Made by a program: the position numbers and the translations under genes. From positions 62,001-126,000 of the forward strand of contig JAAVYN010000013.1 of NCBI GenBank assembly GCA_022791155.1: 64,000 nucleotides of DNA, read 5' to 3'. Position 1 is the stretch's first letter; each line of letters begins with the position of its first letter. Origin of the DNA: Bacillota bacterium (GTDB lineage: Bacteria > Bacillota > Clostridia > Lachnospirales > Anaerotignaceae). The notes below the pieces were generated by a model. The model saw nothing but the letters and a program-made list of their open reading frames with translations. It did not search any database and was not told the origin of the DNA. This document shows, in pieces, positions 54,185 to 63,896 of this stretch.

Positions 54185-54673
54185 ATGAAAATTGTTGATA
54201 AAAAAGGAAGATTTTTTGGAAAAATTAACATAATAGACTTGTGTGTAATTGCCGTTCTCGTTGTTTTGGTCATAGGAGCATATTATAAATTTGTTGTTAT
54301 GGACAAGACAAGCGCCACATCAACAATGCAGAAAATAGAATATCAAGTGCGCATTGAAAAAGTGCGAAGCTATTCTCTTAACAACATAGAGACAGGTGAC
54401 AAGCTTTATGACAAAACTTCTGGAAATGCAATAGGAACCATTGTTGGCATTGAAAGTGAACCAGCAACTGAAAAAGTGAGAATGCCAGATGGAAGCATTG
54501 TTATGGGTGAAGTTGAAAACAGAATTAACATAATATTGACTGTTGAAGCCGAGGGCGTTGTCAGCGAAAGTGGTTCATTTGTCAACAGAACTTATGAACT
54601 GCTTGTTGGCTCTCAACGAAAGTTTACAACAAAATATATTGAATGCTCTGGAATTATAAGCAAAATTCTATAA
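54185..54673 (+). CDS. DUF4330 protein, second of a tandem pair
   Basis: A 162-residue paralogue of the preceding protein with the same layout: KKGRFFGKINIIDLCVIAVL with a membrane helix (about 16-34), then a beta domain (VEYQVRIEKVRSYSLNNIETG-type segment; residues IEYQVRIEKV are visible). GGAGGA lies 11 bases before ATG 54185. The upstream part of the open frame overlaps the first copy and is not coding. Tandem copies suggest a heteromer. Confidence 0.82.
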   Translation: MKIVDKKGRFFGKINIIDLCVIAVLVVLVIGAYYKFVVMDKTSATSTMQKIEYQVRIEKVRSYSLNNIETGDKLYDKTSGNAIGTIVGIESEPATEKVRMPDGSIVMGEVENRINIILTVEAEGVVSESGSFVNRTYELLVGSQRKFTTKYIECSGIISKIL

Positions 54674-54692
54674 GCCGAATTAGGTGAACAGT

Positions 54693-56924
54693 ATGCAAAA
54701 AAAATATACGATTTTAATGGCTCTTATGGGTCTTGAGATTGGCGGCGCTGAAACTCATGTTGTTGAGCTTGTGAAACATCTGAGCAAAGAGGGCTTCAAA
54801 ATTGTGGTTGCTTCCAATGGCGGTGTATATGTTAAGGAGCTTGACAAGGCGGGAATAAAACACTATAAAGTGCCAATGAACAAAAGAAGCATACCAAATA
54901 TGAAAAAGTCATATCATCTTCTTGAGGAGATAATTGAAAAAGAAAACATTGAAATTGTTCATGCTCATGCAAGGATTCCCAGTTTTGTGTGTGCCAAGCT
55001 GAAAAAGAAAATGGGGTTCACGTTTGTCACAACAACGCATGGCGTTTTCAACACAGGCATGGGGCTTAAATATTTGACAAACTGGGGACAAAAGACGATA
55101 GCTGTCAGTGATGACATAAAAGATTATCTCATAAAAAATTATGGCATGGACAGTGGAGACATTTTTACAACAATAAATGGCATAGACACTGACAAATTTT
55201 CGCCATCCACAAAAAATGAAAACATTTTGAAAGAACTGGGAATTTCTGCTGATGACAACTGCCTTGTTCATGTGAGCCGAATTGACACAGGAAGCTGCCT
55301 TGTGGCAGAACAGCTTGTTGACATTGCTTTGGAACTGAGCAAAAAAATTGAAAAACTGAAAATTGTCATAGCTGGAGGCGGAAGCGAATTTAAGAGGTTG
55401 AAAGAAAAAGCGGAAAGCACAAACAAAAAAATTGGACAAGAATGCGTGCTTATGATTGGTGCAAGAACGGATATAAACGAAGTTGTTGCAGCTGGAAAAA
55501 TTTTTGTCGGCGTGAGTCGTGCCGCGCTTGAGGCAATGGCAACAGAAAAGCCAACGATAGTTGCCGGAAATGCTGGATATATAGGAATTTTTGGAAGTGA
55601 AAAACTGGAGCTTGCAATGGAAAACAATTTTTGTTGCCGTGGCTGTGAAGTTTCAACAAATGAATTGCTTAAAAGAGACATAACATATGCTTTCAATGAG
55701 CTTTCAAATTCTCAGAAAGAAACACTTGGGAAGTATGGAAGACAGGTCATATTGGAATATTATTCTGTGGGAAGAATGGCCAGTGACTGTGTGAATGCCT
55801 ATAATGCTGCATGGGAAGAATCAAAACACAGCAATAAAAATGTTCTTATGTCAGGTTATTATGGATTTAACAATGCAGGCGATGACGCAATTTTGCTTTC
55901 GATTCATTCCAACATAGTTAAAATGAACAGAAACATTGACGTTTTTGTTTTGGCCAATAATCCGGAACAAACAAAAATCAAATATGGTGTCAGAGTTGTC
56001 AACAGATATAATATTCTAAAAGTTATTAACTCCATAAGAAAATGTGACATTCTCATAAGCGGCGGCGGGAGCCTGCTTCAAGACAGAACAAGCACGAGAT
56101 CAATAATCTACTATCTGTCAATAATAAAATGTGCTAAAACTATGGGGAAGAAGGTTATGTTGTATGCCAATGGAATAGGGCCTGTCACGAAAGCAAGCAA
56201 CAGAAACTTTGTTAGAAATGTGGTTGACAAGGCCGATATAATCACTTTGCGTGAAGACAATTCGCTTGCAGAACTTAAAGGCATGGGCGTTGAAAACAAA
56301 AACATATTTGTGACGGCTGATCCTGTTTTTACGATGAATGGCATAAGCCGTGAAACAGCGCTGAAAATGATTGCAGAGCAGGGGATACCAATGGACAGGC
56401 CAATTGTTGGGGTTTCGGTGCGCGACTGGAAAAATGCCGAACTTTTTCTTGAAGATTTTTCGGCACTTTGTGACAGGGTTTCAAATGAACTTAAAAGAAC
56501 AATAGTTTTTATATCAATGCAAGTGCCCAATGACACAAATGTGAGCCATGCTGTTCAAAAACGCATGAAATGCAAATCATATATTTTGAGAGATGATGCA
56601 ACGCCGTTTGAGACAATGGGAATGATAGGCACTATGGATTTTGTGATGAGCATGAGACTGCACACACTTATATTTGCTGCAAGGCAGAGAGTGCCTCTAA
56701 TTGGGTTTGTATATGATCCCAAAATTGATTATTATTTGAAAAAATTTGACATGCCTTCTGGCGGAAGTGTTGAGGAATATGATTTTGACATGAGTTTTGA
56801 AATCATCAAAAATATTTCTGAAAACAGAATGGAATATGTTAAAAAACTGGACATAGCTGTCAAAAGCCTTGAAATGCTTGCGGAGGAAAATGAAACATAT
56901 TTAATGAATTTGCTTGGGAAATAG
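54693..56924 (+). CDS. fused glycosyltransferase (GT4) and polysaccharide pyruvyl transferase (CsaB)
   Basis: A 743-residue two-domain enzyme. Residues about 1-375 are a GT-B glycosyltransferase (LMGLEIGGAETHVVELVKHL, HVSRIDTG and donor-site Glu in SRAALEAMATEKP). From about 381 the sequence is CsaB-like: VLMSGYYGFNNAGDDAILL, ILISGGGSLLQDRTS and SMRLHTLIFAARQRVPLIGF. CsaB adds ketal pyruvate to the secondary cell-wall polymer, the anchor for SLH-domain S-layer proteins. The fused glycosyltransferase probably adds the sugar that is pyruvylated. In Bacillus anthracis csaB is a separate gene. ATG 54693 with AGGTGA upstream; GTG 54684 is weaker. Confidence 0.9.
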   Translation: MQKKYTILMALMGLEIGGAETHVVELVKHLSKEGFKIVVASNGGVYVKELDKAGIKHYKVPMNKRSIPNMKKSYHLLEEIIEKENIEIVHAHARIPSFVCAKLKKKMGFTFVTTTHGVFNTGMGLKYLTNWGQKTIAVSDDIKDYLIKNYGMDSGDIFTTINGIDTDKFSPSTKNENILKELGISADDNCLVHVSRIDTGSCLVAEQLVDIALELSKKIEKLKIVIAGGGSEFKRLKEKAESTNKKIGQECVLMIGARTDINEVVAAGKIFVGVSRAALEAMATEKPTIVAGNAGYIGIFGSEKLELAMENNFCCRGCEVSTNELLKRDITYAFNELSNSQKETLGKYGRQVILEYYSVGRMASDCVNAYNAAWEESKHSNKNVLMSGYYGFNNAGDDAILLSIHSNIVKMNRNIDVFVLANNPEQTKIKYGVRVVNRYNILKVINSIRKCDILISGGGSLLQDRTSTRSIIYYLSIIKCAKTMGKKVMLYANGIGPVTKASNRNFVRNVVDKADIITLREDNSLAELKGMGVENKNIFVTADPVFTMNGISRETALKMIAEQGIPMDRPIVGVSVRDWKNAELFLEDFSALCDRVSNELKRTIVFISMQVPNDTNVSHAVQKRMKCKSYILRDDATPFETMGMIGTMDFVMSMRLHTLIFAARQRVPLIGFVYDPKIDYYLKKFDMPSGGSVEEYDFDMSFEIIKNISENRMEYVKKLDIAVKSLEMLAEENETYLMNLLGK

Positions 56925-56933
56925 GGTGAGTGC

Positions 56934-57662
56934 ATGAGGAATACAACGGAAATACTTGGGGTTGAGTTTGATGTTTTAACAATGGAGGAAGCCATAAAGA
57001 AAGTTATGGGGTTTTTTGGAGGCAAAGGCAGCCGTTTTATATGCACTCCAAACCCTGAAATTGTTATGGAGGCGCAGAAAGATCCACAGCTTATGAGCAT
57101 TCTTAAAGCGGCGGACATGGTTGTTGCCGATGGAATTGGCATAGTGTGGGCTTCGAAATATTCACGAAAAAAGATAAGCGAAAGAGTCACGGGTTATGAT
57201 TTGGCGTTCAATTTGCTTAAGGAAATGGCAAACAAAGGAAAAACAGCGTATTTTTTTGGAGGGGAACCATCTGTTGCCGCTGCTGCTGCCAAAAGAATGA
57301 CAAAAGAATTTCCTGGGCTCAAAATTGTGGGCACTCATAATGGATATTTTTCTTCAAAAGAAGAAAAGGAAATAATATCTGAAATTAAAAGGCTTTCGCC
57401 AGACATGCTTTTTGTGGGTTTGGGCGCGCCAAAACAAGAAAAATGGATATATGAAAACCTTAGATTCACTAAGGCTAAAGTGGCAATTGGCATTGGCGGA
57501 AGCTTTGATGTGATGGCCGGAAAAATGAAGCGTGCTCCAAAAATTTATCAAAAACTTGGCATTGAATGGCTTTATAGATTTATAAAACAGCCTTCACGTT
57601 GGAAGCGCATGATGAACCTTCCGCTGTTTGTGCTTAAAGTTTTGTTTAGAAGAAATAAATGA
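56934..57662 (+). CDS. tagA: WecG/TagA/CpsF-family glycosyltransferase
   Basis: A 242-residue GT26 enzyme, likely UDP-N-acetylmannosamine transferase adding ManNAc to undecaprenyl-PP-GlcNAc, the start of a wall-polymer linkage unit. FICTPNPEIVMEAQKD with catalytic-type Thr (near 37) and VVADGIGIVWASK with Asp near 64 are conserved; VGLGAPKQEKWIYEN is the family signature. A basic C-terminal tail (RWKRMMNLPLFVLKVLFRR) probably holds it to the membrane. Last gene of the operon, starting 9 bp after the CsaB fusion. Confidence 0.92.
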   Translation: MRNTTEILGVEFDVLTMEEAIKKVMGFFGGKGSRFICTPNPEIVMEAQKDPQLMSILKAADMVVADGIGIVWASKYSRKKISERVTGYDLAFNLLKEMANKGKTAYFFGGEPSVAAAAAKRMTKEFPGLKIVGTHNGYFSSKEEKEIISEIKRLSPDMLFVGLGAPKQEKWIYENLRFTKAKVAIGIGGSFDVMAGKMKRAPKIYQKLGIEWLYRFIKQPSRWKRMMNLPLFVLKVLFRRNK

Positions 57663-58262
57663 AGCTTATTGACTATATTTTGATGTATGTGTTTCAAACA
57701 TTGTGCTTTGAGATAAAGCTGAATATGTTTTCAGTAGGCCGTATTTCTTTTGTGGTGCTTTACTAAGCAGATATTTACAGCTTTACTTTTCTATGTTTGG
57801 CCATGATTTTTGTATATTTAATTAATTTATTTATTGGCATAGGCAGTTTTGTAAGGGAATGTAATTTAGGCTGGAGTTTTACAATGTTGCATATATTCCA
57901 AAAAGTTATGCTGTTAAATGTGATGTTTATAGTTTTTTTGGATTGATATAACAATGTGTTCAAACGAAAAAAATGTAAAGCTAAGATAGTATTTATGAAG
58001 AATGCAAGTTTGTCAAAGGATTCAGTTTTTGTCGTTTGTTGGAATCGGCGTGTTTTTATAACATTTGATTAAGCAAAAATTAAAAAATCACAATTGTTGT
58101 GGCTGATTAAAATGATGTGTTAATTTTTTCAAGTTTTTATGTTTTCAAATATATGTGAAATATGTCTATTTTTAAAACAATAAATGTTATATTTTTTGCT
58201 TAAATTTAAGAATTATAATCTCTGCTTGAAAAGAGCAAAATTTATATTAAGAGGTGGCTGTC
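57663..58262. other. 600-bp gene-poor AT-rich region
   Basis: No supported ORF or stable hairpin. It ends the polysaccharide operon and leads into the YitT gene; TATAAT at 58214-58219 may be its -10. A 20-codon ORF at 57884-57946 with GGAG upstream was seen but not accepted. Confidence 0.5.
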
Positions 58263-59135
58263 ATGAATGGCATTGCTTCAAAATTTAAGGACATTGTTTT
58301 AATTGTTATAGGAACTTTGATAACTTCAGTGGCTATTAATATTTTTTATTTGCCAAATGACGTTGTCACCGGAGGGTTTTCTGGGATTGGAATTATTTTG
58401 CAGTCAGTTTCGTCTTATATTATTGAAGGGGGTGTGCCAATTTCACTGACAAATATAATTTTGAATATACCAGTTTTTATATTGGCGTTTTTTATGCTTG
58501 GACAACGGTATGTTGCAAAAACTGCTTTTGCTACAGTTTTATTCTCTGTGATGCTTGAAGTTACATCTTTTTTGCCTGAATATCGCGGCGATTTGGCACT
58601 CACAGCAATTTATGGAGGGATTATTGACGGAATTGGGATTGGACTTGTTTTGAGAGCCATGGCAAGCACAGGAGGTGTTGATCTTGTGGCTTCGCTTGTT
58701 CACAAAAAATTTGGACATATATCTGTTTCATATATTATGTTTTTGATAAACTTCTTTATAATTGCTGTTGGCTTTTTTGTTTTTGGTGCTGAAAAAACAA
58801 TGTATGCAATAATATCAGTTTTTATTTCGAGCAAGTTCGTGAACGTGGTTTTGGAAGGTCTGTCATTTTCAAAAGCAGCATTTATAATTTCGGAAAAAAG
58901 TGATGACATTGCAAAGAGAATAATGACTGAAAGTGAACGTGGCGTCACAGCGCTTAAGGGCCGTGGAATGTATACAGGAAATGACAAGGATATATTGATG
59001 TGCGTTTTTGCACGAAAAGAGATAACCAAAATCAAAGAAATTGTCAGAAACATGGATCCAAGCGCCTTTATAATTTTGACAGATATAACAGAAGTTATGG
59101 GTGAAGGATTCAAAGATATATATGCTGAAAATTGA
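58263..59135 (+). CDS. YitT family membrane protein
   Basis: A 290-residue protein with five or six membrane segments (DUF161, about 10-205) and a C-terminal cytoplasmic DUF2179 domain (about 215-290, KGRGMYTGNDKDILMCVFAR). GGFSGIGIILQ and ASTGGVDLVASLVHKKFG are family motifs. Members are presumed transporters or sensors of unknown substrate. ATG 58263 has GAGGTGG upstream; the in-frame GTG at 58254 falls in that site. Monocistronic by its gaps. Confidence 0.9.
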   Translation: MNGIASKFKDIVLIVIGTLITSVAINIFYLPNDVVTGGFSGIGIILQSVSSYIIEGGVPISLTNIILNIPVFILAFFMLGQRYVAKTAFATVLFSVMLEVTSFLPEYRGDLALTAIYGGIIDGIGIGLVLRAMASTGGVDLVASLVHKKFGHISVSYIMFLINFFIIAVGFFVFGAEKTMYAIISVFISSKFVNVVLEGLSFSKAAFIISEKSDDIAKRIMTESERGVTALKGRGMYTGNDKDILMCVFARKEITKIKEIVRNMDPSAFIILTDITEVMGEGFKDIYAEN

Positions 59136-59377
59136 TGCTGGCAAATGTTGTGATGAGTTTATAATTTTCTGTTTAGACTGATTCATAGTTATAAAAATTT
59201 TTTATTTGACAATTTTTATAGATTTTTCTCGGCTTTTTTGGTATTATCTTATAAAGGGAATTTTGCTTATGGCTAATTTTTATATGTGCAATATTTATTT
59301 ACTTTAAAAAGTTTGGGTTGCTGGGATTTTTGATTTAAGCAGATATTGGATGAAGTATAATTTTACGGGGTGAGCCA

Positions 59378-60472
59378 ATGATTTCTAATCAGATTTTACA
59401 AAGTACCATAGACGGGCTTAAAAACATTACCAGAAAAGACTTGAGCGTTATAGAAAAAGAAGGAAAAATAATTGCAACAACAGAAGGTATTGAAATGAGT
59501 GGCGGCGTGGTTGAGGACATGGAAAGTTTTGTTGTTTCACCGGCTGAAAGCCAGCTTGTGCTTGGATACCAATATTTTAAGGTTTATGATAACAATGTTC
59601 CCGAATATGTTGTTCAGGTTAAGGGCGAAGATGAAGAAAGTTATAGAATTGGGAAAATTACGGCATTTCAAATTCAAAACCTCCTTGTTGCATATAAAGA
59701 ACGTTATGACAAAGACAATTTCATAAAAAATTTGCTTCTGGACAATCTTCTTCTTGTGGATATTTACAGCAGAGCAAAAAAACTTCACATCGAAAACAAT
59801 ATTAAGCGCATTGTTTATCTGATTGAGACTGACATTGACAAAGACATGAACATTGTTGAAATGGTGAGAAACATATTTCCAGTCAAAACAAAAGACTTTG
59901 TCACGGCAGTTGACGAACACTGCATTATATTGGTGAAAGAAATAAGGGAGAAAGAAACACAAGATGACATTGAAAAAATAGCCAAACAGATATATGAGAC
60001 ACTGAATGTTGAAACGGGAACAAAGGCTTTCATTGCCATAGGCACGGCCGTTACAGATCTCAAAGATGTGTCACGCTCATATAAAGAGGCAAAAATGGCA
60101 ATTGAAGTTGGGCGCATATTTGACGGCGAAAAAACCATTGTGAATTATGAACAATTGGGGATAGGGCGGTTAATATATCAACTTCCCATGCCGCTTTGCA
60201 AAATGTTTATAAAAGAAGTTCTTCAAGGGTTGACGATTGATGATTTTGATGAAGAAACTTTGGCAACTGTGGGGAAGTTTTTTGAAAACAATCTTAATGT
60301 GTCGGAAACATCAAGACAGCTTTATATTCATAGGAATACGCTTGTTTATAGACTTGACAAGCTTCAGAAAATGACAGGACTTGATCTTAGAAATTTTGAT
60401 GATGCCATCATATTCAAAATCACTCTCATGGTGAGCAAATATATGCTATATATGGAAAAAATGACATATTAA
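59378..60472 (+). CDS. CdaR-type (sugar diacid / PucR) transcriptional regulator
   Basis: A 364-residue regulator: N-terminal putative sugar-diacid recognition domain (about 1-130, starting ISNQILQSTIDGLKN), a GGDEF-like fold middle (about 140-260) and a C-terminal PucR helix-turn-helix (about 300-360, NVSETSRQLYIHRNTLVYRL). In other bacteria CdaR activates glycerate or glucarate use, but no such genes lie near. It is 52 bp from ftsE on the same strand; whether it affects ftsEX is unknown. Confidence 0.88.
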   Translation: MISNQILQSTIDGLKNITRKDLSVIEKEGKIIATTEGIEMSGGVVEDMESFVVSPAESQLVLGYQYFKVYDNNVPEYVVQVKGEDEESYRIGKITAFQIQNLLVAYKERYDKDNFIKNLLLDNLLLVDIYSRAKKLHIENNIKRIVYLIETDIDKDMNIVEMVRNIFPVKTKDFVTAVDEHCIILVKEIREKETQDDIEKIAKQIYETLNVETGTKAFIAIGTAVTDLKDVSRSYKEAKMAIEVGRIFDGEKTIVNYEQLGIGRLIYQLPMPLCKMFIKEVLQGLTIDDFDEETLATVGKFFENNLNVSETSRQLYIHRNTLVYRLDKLQKMTGLDLRNFDDAIIFKITLMVSKYMLYMEKMTY

Positions 60473-60524
60473 TGTTCTGGCGTGACACCGGACTTTAACA
60501 GTATGAAAGGAAGTTTCCTAACGG

Positions 60525-61211
60525 ATGATCAGAATAGAAAATGTTACAAAAGTTTATCCAAATGGTTCCGCAGGAGTTGAAAATGTGTCTATACGCATTG
60601 GAAAAGGCGAGTTTGTGTTTATAATAGGCTCCAGCGGCTCTGGAAAAAGCACGCTAATCAAGCTGCTTATGAAAGAACTTAATCCAACAAGCGGACAAAT
60701 TGTTATAAATAAAATGAATACTACTAAAATGAAAAGAAGCCGAATACCATATCTTAGAAGGAATTTGGGAATTGTGTTTCAGGACTTCAGGCTTCTTCCA
60801 CAAAAAAATGTATATGAAAATGTTGCTTTTGCTATGCAGGTTATTGAAGCGCCGCGCGGCCAAATCAGAAGGAACATACCAACAGTTCTTTCGCTTGTGG
60901 GGCTTCAAAGCAAGGCAAAAGCTCTTCCAAGCCAGCTTTCGGGCGGTGAACAACAAAGAACGGCACTGGCGCGTGCCATAGTCAACAACCCTCCAATACT
61001 CATAGCTGATGAGCCGACGGGAAACTTGGATCCTGACACGGCATGGGACATTATGTGTCTTTTGGATGAGATAAACAAGCGCGGCACAACTGTTGTTGTT
61101 GCAACTCATGCAAAAGATATAGTTGACATGATGCAAAAGAGAGTTATAACTCTCAAGAATGGCCATGTGATAAGAGATGTGAAAAAAGGTGGTTACAGTG
61201 ATGAGGCCTAG
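60525..61211 (+). CDS. ftsE: cell-division ABC ATPase FtsE
   Basis: A 228-residue ATPase. Walker A GSSGSGKST (about 35-43), signature LSGGEQQR (about 138-145), Walker B ILIADEPTGNLD. It pairs with FtsX to control a peptidoglycan hydrolase outside the cell. AAGGAAG before ATG 60525; the last 11 bp overlap ftsX. Confidence 0.96.
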   Translation: MIRIENVTKVYPNGSAGVENVSIRIGKGEFVFIIGSSGSGKSTLIKLLMKELNPTSGQIVINKMNTTKMKRSRIPYLRRNLGIVFQDFRLLPQKNVYENVAFAMQVIEAPRGQIRRNIPTVLSLVGLQSKAKALPSQLSGGEQQRTALARAIVNNPPILIADEPTGNLDPDTAWDIMCLLDEINKRGTTVVVATHAKDIVDMMQKRVITLKNGHVIRDVKKGGYSDEA

Positions 61212-62100
61212 TTCTATAAGATATTATTTCAAAGAAGGATTTACCGGCCTTCTAAAAAACCGGCTTATGACAATGGCATCAATAGCCACAGTTGCAGCAT
61301 GCATACTCATTGTCTCAATTTCTGTTTGTCTTATAACGAATCTTACATCGATACTTAATCAGCTTGAGGACACAATAGGGATTGCGGTTTTTCTTGATGA
61401 TGAACTGACTTCAAGCGATATAAACAGAATCAGCACAGACCTTAACAATATAGAACATGTGACAAATGTTACATACATTTCGCCTGATGAGGCGTTGGGT
61501 GAATTGATTGATGACTGGGGTGCAGAAGGCATTCTTGACGGGTTTGAAGGAGAAAACAACCCGCTTTCGCATTCGTTTGAAATTTCGGTGGACAGCATTG
61601 AAAATCAGGCGCAAGTTTTGAGCGATATAAACAATGTGAACGGAATACGTAAAGTTCGCCACGCTCAAACAGAAACGCAAATGCTGCTTGATTTGAACAA
61701 AGTTCTTGGAATTGTTGGAATTGTTATAATATCAATACTCGCTGTTGTTTCTGTTGTAATTATAATGAACACAATAAAAATTTCAGTTTATACAAGAAGA
61801 ACAGAAATAAGCATTATGAAATTTGTGGGGGCCACAGACTGGTTTATACGCTGGCCGTTTATAATAGAAGGAATTCTCATAGGTCTTATTGGCGCGGCGA
61901 TACCAATGTTGATCACATGGCCGCTTTATGGCAAGGTTGCGGTTGTTCTTATGGATTATTTTCCGATAATTCAAAATGTGGTCACATTTGTTGACGCAAA
62001 TGTCATTTTTTCAAAACTTATACCGGTTTCGCTTGTGGGAGGTTGCGTTCTTGGGGTGTTTGGAAGTGTGTCATCCATAAGAAAATATTTGATGGTTTAA
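61201..62100 (+). CDS. ftsX: cell-division protein FtsX
   Basis: A 299-residue permease-like protein. N-terminal TM helix (about 24-44, MASIATVAACILIVSISV), a large extracytoplasmic loop (about 50-160) for the hydrolase partner, and three C-terminal TM segments, with the FtsX motif RRTEISIMKFVGATDWFIRWPFI. ATG 61201 follows AAAGGTGG and overlaps ftsE; an in-frame GTG four codons earlier is inside that site. A murein hydrolase gene (PcsB/CwlO type) does not follow. Confidence 0.95.
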   Translation: MRPSSIRYYFKEGFTGLLKNRLMTMASIATVAACILIVSISVCLITNLTSILNQLEDTIGIAVFLDDELTSSDINRISTDLNNIEHVTNVTYISPDEALGELIDDWGAEGILDGFEGENNPLSHSFEISVDSIENQAQVLSDINNVNGIRKVRHAQTETQMLLDLNKVLGIVGIVIISILAVVSVVIIMNTIKISVYTRRTEISIMKFVGATDWFIRWPFIIEGILIGLIGAAIPMLITWPLYGKVAVVLMDYFPIIQNVVTFVDANVIFSKLIPVSLVGGCVLGVFGSVSSIRKYLMV

Positions 62101-62379
62101 TGTTAAAAATTATTCAGAATGTTTTAATTTGTCTTGCTTAAAATTGTTGGGGTTTGTTGGTTTGGGTGAAGTGAGTTTTAGACACATTTTGACACTGTTG
62201 TGACTGAAAAATTTGCATTTCGCAGTTTGAAGAAATGAATTTAATGGGAATTTATTATGCAAGCTGTGACAAACCATTTTTCACAGGCAGACACTTCAAC
62301 TTAAAAAATAACTGCAATAAATAATGATGATGAAAGCCAGTGTTTTCAAAGTTTGTTCTCATGGTTGAAAATGCTGGTT

Positions 62380-62409
62380 TTGTTTATAATTATTTTAACA
62401 AGCTATAAT
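62380..62409 (+). promoter_or_regulatory. candidate promoter of the S41 peptidase gene
   Basis: TTGTTT (62380-62385), 18-bp spacer, TATAAT (62404-62409). The rest of the 366-bp gap 62101-62466 shows no ORF, and only a short CTGTGA/TCACAG hairpin near 62265. Confidence 0.42.
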
Positions 62410-62466
62410 TTACATTGGGTCTGAATATAATTTTAATATTATCCATGTTAAGGAGATGTAATATTG

Positions 62467-63642
62467 ATGAACAAAAAAAGTTTTTATATGGGAGTTTTGA
62501 CAGGTGTGGCTTCGGCGGTTGTTGCCGTTGGCGCCATAAATGTGGCTTCCGTTTTTGTTCGCGCAGAAGCCAAAGGTGAAATGTCCATTACAGATAAGAT
62601 TGATTACATAGGGAGTTTGCTTAACAAATACTATGTCGATGGTGTTGATGCTGAACAGCTTACAGAAGGAATATATTATGGAATGGCCGACAGTTTGGGG
62701 GATCCGTATACGTCATATTTGAATGCTGCTCAAACAGAAAGTTTCATGAGCGATTCACAGGGCAATTTTTATGGAATAGGCGTTACATTTCTTCCGGATT
62801 ATAAAAATTCAAAAATGACAGTTGTTTCTCCAATGGAGGGATCGCCGGCAGAAGAAGCGGGGATATTGCCTGGAGACGAGATAACAGAAATTGACGGTTT
62901 TGTTGTGAAAGACATGTATATTGATGAGGCGGTTGCAAAAATCAAAGGTGAAGTTGACACACTTGTTAACATAAAGGTGTACCGCCCAAGCGAAAACAAA
63001 TATTATACATTTGATATAAAAAGGAGCATTGTTGAAGTTGAATCTGTGGCTGGAAAGATGCTTGATGACAAAATTGGATACATAGCAATAAGTGGATTCA
63101 AAGGCAACACATTTTCACAGTTTGAAAAAATATATGATGAATTTATGGCTCAAGGAGTTGAAGGGCTGATTATTGACGTTAGAAACAATCCGGGAGGACT
63201 GCTGACTGCTGTCAATCAAATTGCCGACAAACTTTTGCCAGAAGGAACTATAGTTTATACAATTGACAAAAATGGCGAAAGAATTGATTATAACTCTGAC
63301 AGCGAATGCATAAAAGTTCCGTTGTGTCTTCTTGTGAACGGAAACAGTGCAAGTGCATCAGAAATATTGGCAGGGGCTGTTCAGGACAGCGGAACAGGAA
63401 AGCTTGTTGGCACTCAAACGTTTGGCAAGGGGCTTGTTCAAAACATATTCACTTTGCCCGACGGTTCCGCGCTTAAAATTACTATACAAAAATATTACAC
63501 GCCAAAAGGTGTTTGCATTCAAGGAAGTGGAATCACGCCGGATTATGTTGTTGAGCTTCCGAAAGACGTTGGAAACGTTGTCACGGAAGAAAATGACACA
63601 CAGCTTATGAAAGCCATTGAAGTCATAAAAAGTGAATTATAA
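62467..63642 (+). CDS. S41 family carboxyl-terminal processing protease (CtpA/CtpB)
   Basis: A 391-residue exported serine protease. N-terminal signal anchor (FYMGVLTGVASAVVAVGAI), PDZ domain about 85-180 (GIGVTFLPDYKNSKMTVVSP), S41 core with catalytic Ser in NGNSASASEILAGA near 299 and Lys in GTQTFGKGLVQ near 324. CtpB of Bacillus processes SpoIVFA during sporulation; other members act on wall enzymes. Following ftsEX is a common order. AAGGAG lies 11 bp before ATG 62467 and 8 bp before an in-frame TTG at 62464, so either start is possible. Confidence 0.93.
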   Translation: MNKKSFYMGVLTGVASAVVAVGAINVASVFVRAEAKGEMSITDKIDYIGSLLNKYYVDGVDAEQLTEGIYYGMADSLGDPYTSYLNAAQTESFMSDSQGNFYGIGVTFLPDYKNSKMTVVSPMEGSPAEEAGILPGDEITEIDGFVVKDMYIDEAVAKIKGEVDTLVNIKVYRPSENKYYTFDIKRSIVEVESVAGKMLDDKIGYIAISGFKGNTFSQFEKIYDEFMAQGVEGLIIDVRNNPGGLLTAVNQIADKLLPEGTIVYTIDKNGERIDYNSDSECIKVPLCLLVNGNSASASEILAGAVQDSGTGKLVGTQTFGKGLVQNIFTLPDGSALKITIQKYYTPKGVCIQGSGITPDYVVELPKDVGNVVTEENDTQLMKAIEVIKSEL

Positions 63643-63655
63643 AAGGCATGAAATG

Positions 63656-63697
63656 AATTTGCCGGCGAATGTGTCTTGCCGGCAAATTATAATATTT
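63656..63697 (+). terminator. terminator after the S41 peptidase gene
   Basis: Perfect 11-bp stem AATTTGCCGGC (63656-63666) with GCCGGCAAATT (63678-63688), then ATAATATTTTT. Confidence 0.9.
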
Positions 63698-63896
63698 TTG
63701 AACTTTGTTTTGTGAAAGCCTTTGAGAAGCGCTTTGTGACAAGCGACAGCATAAACTGAGATGTGCATATTGTTTCAGGAAAAATGTAAAAATATATTTT
63801 GATTTCCACAAAATAATAAACAATGGACTAGAATTGAAAAGTTTGATATTATTATATACATATCAAATGGTTATAATGTGAATGTGTTTTGTAAAA

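Noticed and set aside
57884..57946. 20-codon hydrophobic ORF (MLHIFQKVMLLNVMF onward) with GGAG upstream
   Set aside because: Too short and compositionally trivial in AT-rich DNA; no other support for a gene.
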